NCBI GenBank assembly: GCA_022545545.1
Contig: JACZQV010000009.1
Location: forward strand, 1-34,954
From: Pseudomonadota bacterium
GTDB lineage: Bacteria > Pseudomonadota > Alphaproteobacteria > SMXQ01
Reading direction: 5' to 3'
DNA length: 34,954 nucleotides
This document shows, piece after piece, positions 21,738 through 29,394 of the stretch (positions are counted from its first letter, which is position 1; every line of letters begins with the position of its first letter). The notes below the pieces were generated by a model. The model was given only the letters and a program-made list of their open reading frames with translations. It was not told where the DNA came from and searched no databases. A program made the translations under genes and the position numbers.

Positions 21738-22274
21738 ATGACCGATCAGGCGTTAGAAGTAACCGAAGAAGTAGACGAGGAGTCGACCGAGGGAGAACAA
21801 GAAGGTTCTTCCCGCAAGAAACTAAGCGGCAAGAAACTCGTCCTATTCATCGTTCTTCCGATTTTCGTTATCGGGGCCGGCGCCGCCGGGGTCTATTACG
21901 GTGGCTTTGCCGATGCCTATCTCGGCATAGAGAAATCGGCCGAGGAGGAAGAGGCCGCCGCCTTCAAGAAGGCGGTGTTTTTCGATCTGCCCGAGATGCT
22001 GGTGAACCTCAATTCGTCGGGCCGGCGCACCAACTTCCTCAAGATCAACATCAGCCTCGAGCTCGAAGAGGAATCCGATATCAAAAATCTGGAGTCGCTG
22101 ATGCCCCGGATCGTCGACGGTTTCCAGATCTATCTGCGTGAGCTCAGGGTGGATGATCTCCGCGGTTCGGCGGGCATGTACCGGTTGCGCGAGGACCTTT
22201 TGAGGCGCATCAACGAAGTGGCCAAGCCCATCAGGATCAACGACATCCTGTTCAAGGAAATGCTGATCCAATAG
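21738..22274 (+). CDS. fliL: Flagellar basal-body protein FliL
   Basis: FliL is a single-pass inner-membrane protein around the stator that supports torque. An acidic cytoplasmic N-terminus (EVTEEVDEESTEGEQEGSSRKKLSGKK) precedes one membrane helix (LVLFIVLPIFVIGAGAAGVYYG). The periplasmic domain follows: FFDLPEMLVNLNSSGRRTNFLKINISLELEEESDIKNLESLMPRIVDGFQIYLRELRVDDLRGSAGMYRLREDLLRRINEVAKPIRINDILFKEMLIQ. The C-terminal VxDVLFxEMLIQ ending is the family signature. ATG at 21738 is preferred; GTG at 21729 is possible. It is the first gene of fliL-fliM-DUF6468-motE. Confidence 0.95.
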   Translation: MTDQALEVTEEVDEESTEGEQEGSSRKKLSGKKLVLFIVLPIFVIGAGAAGVYYGGFADAYLGIEKSAEEEEAAAFKKAVFFDLPEMLVNLNSSGRRTNFLKINISLELEEESDIKNLESLMPRIVDGFQIYLRELRVDDLRGSAGMYRLREDLLRRINEVAKPIRINDILFKEMLIQ

Positions 22275-22293
22275 TTGCGAGTGTCGATTTTCG

Positions 22294-23472
22294 ATGGCTG
22301 ATAACGATACCGAAGAAAACGCGGAATCCTCAAAGACCGACGACGAGGCCATGGCCGCGGAATGGGCGGCGATGGCCGAGGGCGCCGGTGACGACGACGG
22401 CAAGAGTGACGACGACAAACTGGCTGCCGAATGGGAGGCCGCCGAGGAAGACGGCGACACCGAAGGCGACGACGTCCGCGGCGATCCGACAAGCCGTGTC
22501 CTCAATCAGGACGAAATCGACAGCCTGTTGGGATTCGCCGACGACGACGGCAACGACGACAAATCCGGCATCAACGCGCTCATCAACAGCGCGCTCGTAT
22601 CCTACGAACGCCTGCCCATGCTGGAGGTCGTGTTCGACCGGCTGGTCCGCATGATGTCGACGTCGCTTCGCAACTTCACCTCGGACAATGTCGAAGTCAC
22701 GCTTGACAACATCACCTCGGTGCGCTTCGGCGACTATCTCAATTCCATTCCGCTGCCGGCCATGATCAGCGTGATCAAGGCCGAGGAATGGGACAATTTC
22801 GGCATCCTGACGGTCGATAGCGCGCTCATCTACTCCATCGTCGACGTGCTGCTCGGCGGCCGCAAGGGCACGGCGGCGCTCCGCATCGAGGGCCGGCCCT
22901 ACACCACCATCGAACGCAGTCTGGTCGAGCGTATGGTCCTTGTGGTCCTCGCCGATCTTTCCGCCGCATTCGATCCCCTGAGCCCGGTCAATTTCCGCTT
23001 CGACCGGCTGGAGACCAACCCTCGCTTCGCCACCGTCGCGCGTCCGGCCAACGCCGCCATTCTCGCCCGCTTTCGAATCGACATGGAGGATCGTGGCGGG
23101 CGGCTGGAACTGGTGCTTCCCTATGCCACGCTGGAGCCCGTACGCGAACTCCTGCTGCAGATGTTCGTCGGTGAGAAGTTCGGCCGCGACTCGATCTGGG
23201 AAATTCATTTGGCGAACGAGATGTGGAACACGGATATCGACATCGAGGCCGTCCTCGACGAGCAGGTCATGAGCCTGGAAGACGTCATGAATCTGAAGGT
23301 CGGATCGCGCCTCATGTTCAGCGTCAACGCGGACCCCAAAATCGAGTTCAGATGCGGCAACGTCCCGCTGCTGTCCGGGCGCATGGGACGCAAGGGGGAC
23401 AAAATCGCGATCCTCGTCGAGGATTCCAAGTTGGTCGATGCCGACGCCGTCGAGCAGGGGGAGGCATCGTAA
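22294..23472 (+). CDS. fliM: Flagellar motor switch protein FliM
   Basis: FliM is the C-ring protein that binds phospho-CheY and sets rotation direction. The CheY-binding peptide (VLNQDEIDSLLGF) sits at about residue 70 rather than at the extreme N-terminus. It is preceded by a 65-residue acidic extension in which DDEAMAAEWAAMAEG and DDKLAAEWEAAEEDG look like an internal duplication. The middle CheC-like domain (MMSTSLRNFTSDNVEVTLDNITSVRFGDYLNSIPLPAMISVIKAEEWDNFGILTVDSALIYSIVDVLLGG) and the C-terminal SpoA domain (VMSLEDVMNLKVGSRLMFSVNADPKIEFRCGNVPLLSGRMGRKGDKIAILV) are normal. Start ATG 22294 lies 20 bp after the fliL stop. Its TAA overlaps the next ATG. Confidence 0.96.
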   Translation: MADNDTEENAESSKTDDEAMAAEWAAMAEGAGDDDGKSDDDKLAAEWEAAEEDGDTEGDDVRGDPTSRVLNQDEIDSLLGFADDDGNDDKSGINALINSALVSYERLPMLEVVFDRLVRMMSTSLRNFTSDNVEVTLDNITSVRFGDYLNSIPLPAMISVIKAEEWDNFGILTVDSALIYSIVDVLLGGRKGTAALRIEGRPYTTIERSLVERMVLVVLADLSAAFDPLSPVNFRFDRLETNPRFATVARPANAAILARFRIDMEDRGGRLELVLPYATLEPVRELLLQMFVGEKFGRDSIWEIHLANEMWNTDIDIEAVLDEQVMSLEDVMNLKVGSRLMFSVNADPKIEFRCGNVPLLSGRMGRKGDKIAILVEDSKLVDADAVEQGEAS

Positions 23473-23912
23473 TGGTATCACTTCTGCTCGACGGCCTGGT
23501 GGCGGTATTGCTGGTCGCTACCATCGCCTATGCGGCGTTGCTGAACCGCCGCCTCGGGATCTTGCGAAAGGGCAAGGAAGAGCTTCGAGAAATCGTCAAC
23601 AGTTTCGATGCGGCGATGACCCGGATCGAAACCGGATTGAGGAAGCTGAAACAGGCCGGGAACCCGACCAGCGGAGAGCTCAAGGAACTGGTGGCAGAAG
23701 CCCGGGCGCTCAGGGACGAACTTTCGTTCTTGCTGGACCGGGGCGGTGCGCTCGCCGGTCGGCTCGAAAAATCGACGAAGGTGCGCTCCAGGAACGGTAA
23801 TGGACGCCCGAGGCCGGCGTCGGAAGGCCGTTACCAACCGCGTCAAGGCGCCGGCAGCGAGGCATCGGAGGCGGCCCAGGAACTCCTGGCGGCCTTGCGA
23901 TCCACGCGTTGA
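23472..23912 (+). CDS. DUF6468-type flagellar operon protein
   Basis: A 146-residue protein with one N-terminal membrane helix (LLLDGLVAVLLVATIAYAALLNRRL). A coiled-coil segment follows: ILRKGKEELREIVNSFDAAMTRIETGLRKLKQAGNPTSGELKELVAEARALRDELSFLLDRG. The tail is basic and low in complexity. It resembles the uncharacterised DUF6468 family that sits between fliM and motE in Rhodospirillales. Its ATG (23472-23474) overlaps the fliM stop as TAATG, so translation is probably coupled. Function is unknown; a membrane-anchored partner of the motor or export gate is a reasonable guess from position only. Confidence 0.8.
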   Translation: MVSLLLDGLVAVLLVATIAYAALLNRRLGILRKGKEELREIVNSFDAAMTRIETGLRKLKQAGNPTSGELKELVAEARALRDELSFLLDRGGALAGRLEKSTKVRSRNGNGRPRPASEGRYQPRQGAGSEASEAAQELLAALRSTR

Positions 23913-23922
23913 GTAGGGCTCG

Positions 23923-24705
23923 ATGAATATTCGTCTTCTTCCGGTCGCCATCTTCGTCGCCGTGCTCATGCTCGGCGTCAAGGCGAGCGACATCTGGCTG
24001 GGGATTGAGATGCTTGCAATCTCCCCATCCCACGCCCAGCAGGCAGCGGAACAAAAGCCGGGCGCCACCGCCGCCAAGCCGCCGGCCAAGGCCGGCGCCG
24101 AGAAGGCGAAATCGGGGCCCCAAGAATCGGGCGCGAAGGCCGCCGATAAACAGCAGGCCAAATCCGGGGACGGGAAGGCGGACGGGGCGGCGGAGGGAAA
24201 GAGCGCGGCGACCGACAAGAAGGACGGGTTTCCCGAGGACCCGATCCTGTTCACCCAGGCCGAGATCGACCTATTGCAGAGATTGGCGGACCGCCGGATC
24301 GAACTGGAGATTTGGCGGAGGGACATCGAGATGCGCGAACGCCTGCTCAAGGCGACGGAGAAGCGCCTCGACAAGAAGGTCGCAGAGCTCGAGGTCATCC
24401 AGCAGAGGATCAAGGGCCTCCTGAAACAGTACGACAAGGAGCAAGAGGCCAAGCTGAAGAGCCTGGTGAAGATTTACGAGAACATGAAGCCGAAGAACGC
24501 CGCCGTCATCTTCGGGGAACTCGAGATGCCGATATTGCTCGACGTGGTGGAGCGCATGCGCGAGGCGCGGGTGGCGCCGATTCTCGCCAAGATGAGCCCC
24601 AAGAAGGCCAAGCGGGTCACTACGGAACTGGTCCTGCGCCGCAAAATGGATTCGCAAGCCACGGGCCGCGCGGCGTCCACCCAAGCTTCCCAGGCCGCCA
24701 ACTAG
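23923..24705 (+). CDS. MotE-family flagellar motor protein
   Basis: MotE-family proteins act in the periplasm as chaperones of stator proteins such as MotC. An N-terminal signal or anchor (LLPVAIFVAVLMLGVKASDIWLGI) is followed by a long Ala/Lys/Gly-rich linker (residues 40-105). A coiled coil comes next (TQAEIDLLQRLADRRIELEIWRRDIEMRERLLKATEKRLDKKVAELEVIQQRIKGLLKQYD). The MgtE-N-like domain KSLVKIYENMKPKNAAVIFGELEMPILLDVVERMREARVAPILAKMSPKKAKRVTTEL ends the conserved part. This order is the family pattern. It starts 10 bp after the DUF6468 gene and ends 10 bp before the convergent leuD-like gene. Confidence 0.85.
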   Translation: MNIRLLPVAIFVAVLMLGVKASDIWLGIEMLAISPSHAQQAAEQKPGATAAKPPAKAGAEKAKSGPQESGAKAADKQQAKSGDGKADGAAEGKSAATDKKDGFPEDPILFTQAEIDLLQRLADRRIELEIWRRDIEMRERLLKATEKRLDKKVAELEVIQQRIKGLLKQYDKEQEAKLKSLVKIYENMKPKNAAVIFGELEMPILLDVVERMREARVAPILAKMSPKKAKRVTTELVLRRKMDSQATGRAASTQASQAAN

Positions 24706-24715
24706 CGCTCAAGTC

Positions 24716-25216
24716 TTACGCCGGCGGGGCGATGAGCCCTTGCGCTTCGAGTAGCGGGTAGATGCCCCCCGCCTTGAAGATCTTCAACAGTTGGTCGGGC
24801 ATGGCGATGCCGTCGAGATGAGCCCCCGTCGTCACGTTGCGAACACCGAAATCGTCGAACGAGATCTCGGCCGTGTCGCCTTCATCGAAAGCCGCGTCTA
24901 CACCGGGTATCTCCAGGGCCGGGAAGCCCCAATTGACACAGTTGCGGTAGAACAGGCCGTTGATCGAGTCGGCCAGCAGACAGCCTATGCCGAGATTCTT
25001 GAGGGAACGCGCGGCGGGCCGGCTCGACCCCATGCCGAAATTTCGCCCGCCGATGATGATATCGCCGGCCTCGACCTCATCGGCCCATCCCGGCCGGTTG
25101 GCCTCGAACACGTACCGTGTCTGCTCTTGCGGGGTCAAAAAGTAAATTTTCATCGGCAGGATGAGATCGGTGTTGATGTTGTCGCCGAACTTCCAGACCT
25201 TTCCGGTGATTTTCAT
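24716..25216 (-). CDS. Aconitase-family hydro-lyase small subunit (LeuD-like)
   Basis: This is the swivelling small subunit of an isopropylmalate-isomerase-type hydro-lyase, working with the LeuC-like large subunit. The N-terminus MKITGKVWKFGDNINTDLILP and the anchor GGRNFGMGSSRPAARSLKNLGIGCLLADSINGLFYRNCVNWGFPALEIPGV are typical. In standard LeuD the motif is NFGxGSSRExA; here the residues after GSSR are PAA, and the substrate loop differs. With the lyase next door, a substrate other than 3-isopropylmalate is possible (for example 2,3-dimethylmalate or a methylated malate). Length 166 fits the short prokaryotic/archaeal-type form. It lies 11 bp after the large-subunit gene. Confidence 0.85.
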   Translation of the reverse strand: MKITGKVWKFGDNINTDLILPMKIYFLTPQEQTRYVFEANRPGWADEVEAGDIIIGGRNFGMGSSRPAARSLKNLGIGCLLADSINGLFYRNCVNWGFPALEIPGVDAAFDEGDTAEISFDDFGVRNVTTGAHLDGIAMPDQLLKIFKAGGIYPLLEAQGLIAPPA

Positions 25217-25227
25217 CGACCTTCCTC

Positions 25228-26481
25228 CTACCGCAAAAATTCCGACGGATCGGCGATCGCGCCCTTGAGCGCCGACGCCGCGACGGTGGCGGGTGAGGCC
25301 ATGAAGATCCTGGCGCTGGGATCGCCCATGCGGCCCTTGAAATTGCGTGTGCTGGCGGTGATGCAGGTCTCATTGGGACCGAGGACGCCGAGGTGTCCGC
25401 CGCTGCAGGCGCCGCAGGTGGGGTTGGTAATCACCGCGCCCGCCTCGATCAGGGTGGCGATGATCCCCTTGCTGACGGCCTCGCGGTAGATCGTCTGGGA
25501 TCCGGGCGTAACGATGAGGCGGACCTTGGGCGAGACCCGCCGGCCGGCGACGACCTTGGCCGCGACCGTCAGGTCGTCCAGGGTCCCATTGGCGCAAGAG
25601 CCGATGAAGGCCTGATCGATCCGTTCTCCCGCCACTTCGGCCACCGGGCGCGAGTTGTTGAGCACGGTGTCCGGCAGGGCGACGAGGGGTTCCATTTCGT
25701 CGAGCTTTATGGTGCGAACATCGGCGTATTTGGCGTCCGCATCGGGGGCTTGCGCCTCGAAGGGCGCGGGGTTGCGGGCCCGGACGTAGTCGAGCAGCAC
25801 TTCGTCGGCCTCGAAGGTCGCGAACTCGGCGCTCAACTCCGCGGACATCGTCGCCAGCGTCCGCCGGGCATTGATGGAAAGGTTCGAAAGCGCCGGGCCG
25901 CCATATTCCACGTTCGTGTTGGTGTGCTCACCATAGGTTTCGGCGATATGGAGAAAGACGTCCTTCATCGAGACCGCCGGGCTAAGCGCGCCCTCGAGTT
26001 GGTAGCGAACGGTCTCGCCGACCCGGTACCAGGTCTCTCCTTTGGTGGCCGCGTACATGATGTCCGGCGCGCCCACTCCACGGGCGGCGCAATTGAACGC
26101 GCCGGCACTGCAGGTATGGGAATCGCTGCACACCAGCACCGTGCCTGGCAGGGCATAGGCATGATCAGCGACCAGCACATGGCATATCCCCTGCTTCGGG
26201 CCGACGTCGTGGAAACGCTCGATGGAAAACTTCTCGACGAAACGGCGCCCGTTCTGATGGGATATCGCGCTCGGTATGTCGCTGGCGGGAACGCGGTGGT
26301 CGAAGACGACGACGAGCTTCTTCGGATCGTCGAGCTTGAGGATCTCGCGCCAGATGTTCGGTAGGAAATTGTTGTCGAACATGACCACGGTATCGACCCG
26401 CACGCTGACGAGATCGCCCGGCGAGACCTTGGCCGCGCCGCTGGCGCGGGCGAGGATTTTCTCGATGATCGTCATACCCAT
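25228..26481 (-). CDS. Aconitase-family hydro-lyase large subunit (LeuC-like)
   Basis: This is the catalytic [4Fe-4S] subunit of a dehydratase/isomerase of the LeuC/homoaconitase/dimethylmalate dehydratase group. The cluster ligands are visible: Cys296 in FIGSCANGTLDDL, and Cys356 and Cys359 in TNPTCGACSGGHLGVLGPNE. VFDHRVPASDI and CSDSHTCSAGAFNCAARGVGAPDIMYAATKG are the substrate and His-containing regions. Start ATG at 26481 has GGAGGGAGAG upstream; the longer frame from 26646 runs into the neighbouring gene. The 417-residue length is that of the short form, not the roughly 470-residue enterobacterial LeuC. The call as hydro-lyase is firm; the substrate is not. Confidence 0.87.
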   Translation of the reverse strand: MGMTIIEKILARASGAAKVSPGDLVSVRVDTVVMFDNNFLPNIWREILKLDDPKKLVVVFDHRVPASDIPSAISHQNGRRFVEKFSIERFHDVGPKQGICHVLVADHAYALPGTVLVCSDSHTCSAGAFNCAARGVGAPDIMYAATKGETWYRVGETVRYQLEGALSPAVSMKDVFLHIAETYGEHTNTNVEYGGPALSNLSINARRTLATMSAELSAEFATFEADEVLLDYVRARNPAPFEAQAPDADAKYADVRTIKLDEMEPLVALPDTVLNNSRPVAEVAGERIDQAFIGSCANGTLDDLTVAAKVVAGRRVSPKVRLIVTPGSQTIYREAVSKGIIATLIEAGAVITNPTCGACSGGHLGVLGPNETCITASTRNFKGRMGDPSARIFMASPATVAASALKGAIADPSEFLR

Positions 26482-26548
26482 CGCTGCTCTCCCTCCATCC
26501 TTGGCGCGCCAATCCAGATAAGGCGTGCGCGACCGCCGTTCGCCGGCC

Positions 26549-27493
26549 TCATTGGCTTTCCTCGGCCTGACTTTGCCCACCAGGCGCCACCCCTGGCGGC
26601 CCGGCAGGGGCGACGAACCGTTCCTCCAGGTCCTTGAGTCTGCCAAGGCCCATCAGATCGTTCAACTCGTCGAACGAGACCGTGAGGTCCGGGCGGTCCA
26701 CCGTTTCGTCGTTCTCGACCGATTCTTCGAAGGCCGCGAGCGCGTTCATCATGCCCCGCACCGCGGCCGTGGAGAGCAACCGCGGGTAAGTAATCCCCGC
26801 CACCCCCATATCCTGCAGTTGGCGGGGGGTCAACAGTGGCGTCGTCGGCCGGGTGCGGATGCCCAGTCCCATGTTCACGGTCAGAGGCTTGGTAACGCCG
26901 CGCGCGACCTTCTCGATGTCCTCGGCCGACAGCAGGGCGTCGGCGAACAGGAAATCGGCGCCGGCCTCGGCGTAGAGGTTAAGCCGCCGGATCGCTTCAT
27001 CGACGCCGTAGATGGCGGTAGCGTCGGTCCGCGCCTTGATCGCGAAATGGGGATCAGTGCGGGCATCGGCCGCCGCCTTGATCTTCTGGACCATCTCATC
27101 GGCGCCGATGACCTGCTTGCCGGCCATATGCCCGCAGCGTTTCGGCCACACCTGGTCCTCGATCATGACGCCGGCGAGGCCGGCATTCTCGAAGGCGCGG
27201 ACGACGAAATGTACGTTCAAGGCATTGCCGTAGCCGGTATCGGCATCCGCCGTGAGCAGGAGATCGGTGCAGGCGGCGATCGCCCGGCAGGCCCTGAGGT
27301 TCTCCTCGAAGCCCATGATCCCCATGTCGGCCCATCCGAGGTTGCTCTCCGACAGGCCGGCGCCCGAGATCGCCGCGGTCCGGAACCCGGCCTTCTCCAC
27401 CAACCGGGCACTGTAGCCGTCGTAAACTCCTGGAGTGAGCAGGATCTCCGGGGACTCGATGAGGTCCATGAACTGGCGGCCTCTGCTGGTCAT
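26549..27493 (-). CDS. Isocitrate lyase/PEP mutase superfamily lyase (2-methylisocitrate or dimethylmalate lyase-like)
   Basis: This is a TIM-barrel lyase that splits a 2-hydroxy dicarboxylate carbon bond. The Mg-binding LLTADADTGYGN (Asp83, Asp85), the phosphate/carboxylate loop SGAGLSESNLGWAD, and above all the lyase signature PKRCGHMAGK with catalytic Cys120 point to a lyase rather than PEP mutase. KARTDATAIYGVDEAIRRLNLYAEAGADFLFADAL matches the barrel strands that follow. Start ATG 27493 has GGGAAG upstream; the first 19 codons of the longer frame are not family-like. The last 25 residues (PAGPPGVAPGGQSQAEESQ) are disordered. Its place 67 bp before the LeuC/LeuD pair recalls the dimethylmalate dehydratase plus dimethylmalate lyase pairing of nicotinate degraders; the substrate here is inference. 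Confidence 0.87.
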   Translation of the reverse strand: MTSRGRQFMDLIESPEILLTPGVYDGYSARLVEKAGFRTAAISGAGLSESNLGWADMGIMGFEENLRACRAIAACTDLLLTADADTGYGNALNVHFVVRAFENAGLAGVMIEDQVWPKRCGHMAGKQVIGADEMVQKIKAAADARTDPHFAIKARTDATAIYGVDEAIRRLNLYAEAGADFLFADALLSAEDIEKVARGVTKPLTVNMGLGIRTRPTTPLLTPRQLQDMGVAGITYPRLLSTAAVRGMMNALAAFEESVENDETVDRPDLTVSFDELNDLMGLGRLKDLEERFVAPAGPPGVAPGGQSQAEESQ

Positions 27494-27697
27494 TTCGGTC
27501 TTCCCTTTGGCGCTGGCGGTGAGGTCCGTTGCCCAATGCCGGTCCCGCAATCCGGCGACCGTCGTCCGGTCCTCTCTACCTTTGCAATGGATTATAACGC
27601 GCCCCGCCGCGGGATGCTCCGAAGATAGCGATTTTTTCCGCCGATCGAGTTTGCTATAGGTGGGCGTCGGCCGGGAACGACGCCTTCGTGGCCGATT

Positions 27698-27727
27698 TTG
27701 GCGTGCCCGATGTTGGCGTGCCCGATG
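27698..27727. repeat. 15-bp tandem duplication
   Basis: TTGGCGTGCCCGATG occurs at 27698-27712 and again at 27713-27727, identical. It lies between the divergent lyase and cyclophilin-like genes, about 65 bp before the latter. The rest of 27494-27792 shows no gene. Confidence 0.85.
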
Positions 27728-27792
27728 ACCTGCTTCTCCTAGCGGCTCCGCGACCGGCGCGGCGCCCGGCCTGACCGATCGATGGCGGTGAC

Positions 27793-28167
27793 ATGCGCAA
27801 AATCAGGATGACCATTGGAACCGTGGCGTTGACGGCCGAACTCTTCGACACGCCGACCGCCGACGCCATCCATGACAGCCTGCCCTTCGAGTCCACGGCC
27901 CAGACCTGGGGCGAGGAGGTCTACTTCGCGACGCCGGTGAAAGTGCCCCGCGAGGCGGACGCCAAGGCGGTGGTGGAGGCGGGGGAACTGGCGTTCTGGG
28001 TCGAGGGAAATTCGATCGCCATCGGCTTTGGCCCGACGCCAATCTCGCGCGGTGACGAGATTCGCCTGGCGGCGCCGACCAACATATGGGGCCGTGCCCT
28101 TGACGATGTGCGTCTGCTCGCGAGCGTCGAGGACGGGGATGCGATTCGCGTCGAGCGGCTCGAATGA
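27793..28167 (+). CDS. Cyclophilin-like (DUF369/TM1367-type) protein
   Basis: A compact 124-residue beta-barrel protein: KIRMTIGTVALTAELFDTPTADAIHDSLPFESTAQTWGEEVYFATPVKVPREADAKAVVEAGELAFWVEGNSIAIGFGPTPISRGDEIRLAAPTNIWGRALDDV. The TAxxxxxSLPFxxxxxxWGEEVYF and GxLAFWxxGxxIAIGFGPTP blocks are those of the TM1367/Cyclophil_like family. The fold resembles cyclophilin, but the known peptidyl-prolyl active residues are not all kept and the molecular function is unknown. Start ATG 27793 follows GGCGGTGAC. It stands alone on +, divergent from the lyase and convergent with natB. Confidence 0.8.
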   Translation: MRKIRMTIGTVALTAELFDTPTADAIHDSLPFESTAQTWGEEVYFATPVKVPREADAKAVVEAGELAFWVEGNSIAIGFGPTPISRGDEIRLAAPTNIWGRALDDVRLLASVEDGDAIRVERLE

Positions 28168-28194
28168 AGAGGCGAGCCGGCCCAAGCGCGCCCC

Positions 28195-29394
28195 TCAACC
28201 CAGGAGGAAGATCTTTTCGCGCTTGAACAGGTGAACCGACCACAGGAAGAAGGCGAGGGCCAACAGGGTGGTGGTGATGGCGGATAGCGCCAGATGGGCC
28301 GGGTCGACCTCCTGTCCCGAGATCAGGTGGGAAAACATCATCATTTGGCCGAAGCCGGGCGTCGCCGCCATCCAGGCATAGGCGCCGGGCGGTGAAAAGG
28401 CCATGGCGACGCCAGGAAGCGCCGGTATGACCGGCAGCAGACCGAGATAGATCTGGGCCTCCTTCATACTGCGCGAGACCGCCGCGATCGCTATCTGCAT
28501 GGTGACCGCAAGCGCCATGAGGGGGACGGCGACCACGAACATGTCGATGAAAACCCGGGTGTCGGGCGGCGGCGCGAGGCCGCTAGAGCCCGCCGCGACA
28601 GCCCCGAGAATCACGCGGAAAGCGGCGAAACTGACGATCATCGAAAACAGGGTGAACAGGAAGGCTGCCCCCGATTTACCCAACAACAGCTCCCAACGCT
28701 CCACCGGTGCGCTCAGCAACGGCTCCAGCGAGCCGCGCTCGCGCTCACCGGCCGTCAGGTCGACGGCGATGTGGGCGCCGCCGAGGAACACCATGAACAT
28801 CACCAAGGGGGTTATCATGTTGTAGAAGAACGAGGCGATATTGGGTTTGTGGGCGACGTTGATGTGCTCGACGACGATGGGTTGGACCATCCCGGGGTCG
28901 AGTTTTCGTGCTTCCATCAACCTTCGCGCCGTCCGTTTGCTGAAGGCGTTGAGCAGTTCCATGACGGTGACGGTGCTCGAGGCGTTCGCCATCCTGTTGA
29001 GATCGATCAACATTCGCACCGTGAAGCGGTCGCGCCCCGCGGCCTCGGGCGGTATGACCAGGACCAGGGGTACCTTTCCCGTACGTACCGCCGCTCTTGG
29101 ATTCGCCGGTGCCGGTTTCAGCGTCACCCCGTTTTTCTTGAAGAACTCGACCAGGCCCGGCGCATGTTCGGTGCCGATGGCGGCGACGGTTGACTCGGCG
29201 CCGGCCTGGCGCTGGAAATTCGTCGAGGCGAAGGTGAGCAACCCACCGAGAAGGGCCGGCCCCAGCAGGGGATAGACCAGACCGAGAAGCAGGCTCCTGC
29301 GGTCGCGCAGATGGTCGCGCATCTCTTTAACCAGCACCACCGTGCTGTGGCGGAGCCAGCGGCCGCCGGCTTTCTCGGTCGGCCGGGCCGTCAT
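28195..29394 (-). CDS. natB: ABC-2 type exporter permease (NatB-like)
   Basis: This is the membrane subunit of an ABC-2 exporter, possibly for sodium as in NatAB; the substrate is not provable. An N-terminal cytoplasmic stretch (STVVLVKEMRDHLRDRRSLLLGLVYPLLGPALLGGLLTF) leads into TM1. A large external domain follows (about residues 55-180, AGAESTVAAIGTEHAPGLVEFFKKNGV...), then five further hydrophobic segments (FFYNMITPLVMFMVFLGGAHIAVDL, AAFLFTLFSMIVSFAAFRVIL, DMFVVAVPLMALAVTMQIAIAAV and others). GERERGSLEPLLSAPVERWELLLGK is the ABC-2 coupling region. The ATG overlaps the natA stop as ATGA. Confidence 0.88.
   Translation of the reverse strand: MTARPTEKAGGRWLRHSTVVLVKEMRDHLRDRRSLLLGLVYPLLGPALLGGLLTFASTNFQRQAGAESTVAAIGTEHAPGLVEFFKKNGVTLKPAPANPRAAVRTGKVPLVLVIPPEAAGRDRFTVRMLIDLNRMANASSTVTVMELLNAFSKRTARRLMEARKLDPGMVQPIVVEHINVAHKPNIASFFYNMITPLVMFMVFLGGAHIAVDLTAGERERGSLEPLLSAPVERWELLLGKSGAAFLFTLFSMIVSFAAFRVILGAVAAGSSGLAPPPDTRVFIDMFVVAVPLMALAVTMQIAIAAVSRSMKEAQIYLGLLPVIPALPGVAMAFSPPGAYAWMAATPGFGQMMMFSHLISGQEVDPAHLALSAITTTLLALAFFLWSVHLFKREKIFLLG

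Noticed and set aside
22330-23481. 383-codon minus-strand frame opposite fliM
   Set aside because: It is an antisense shadow of the well-supported fliM gene, typical of high-GC codon use. The same holds for long frames opposite the C-methyltransferase (7136-8098), rfbF (9500-10495), leuC (25393-26364) and the lyase (26525-27628).
26549-27493. Phosphoenolpyruvate mutase (phosphonate synthesis)
   Set aside because: The KRCGH lyase signature with catalytic Cys is present and no phosphonate genes are nearby.
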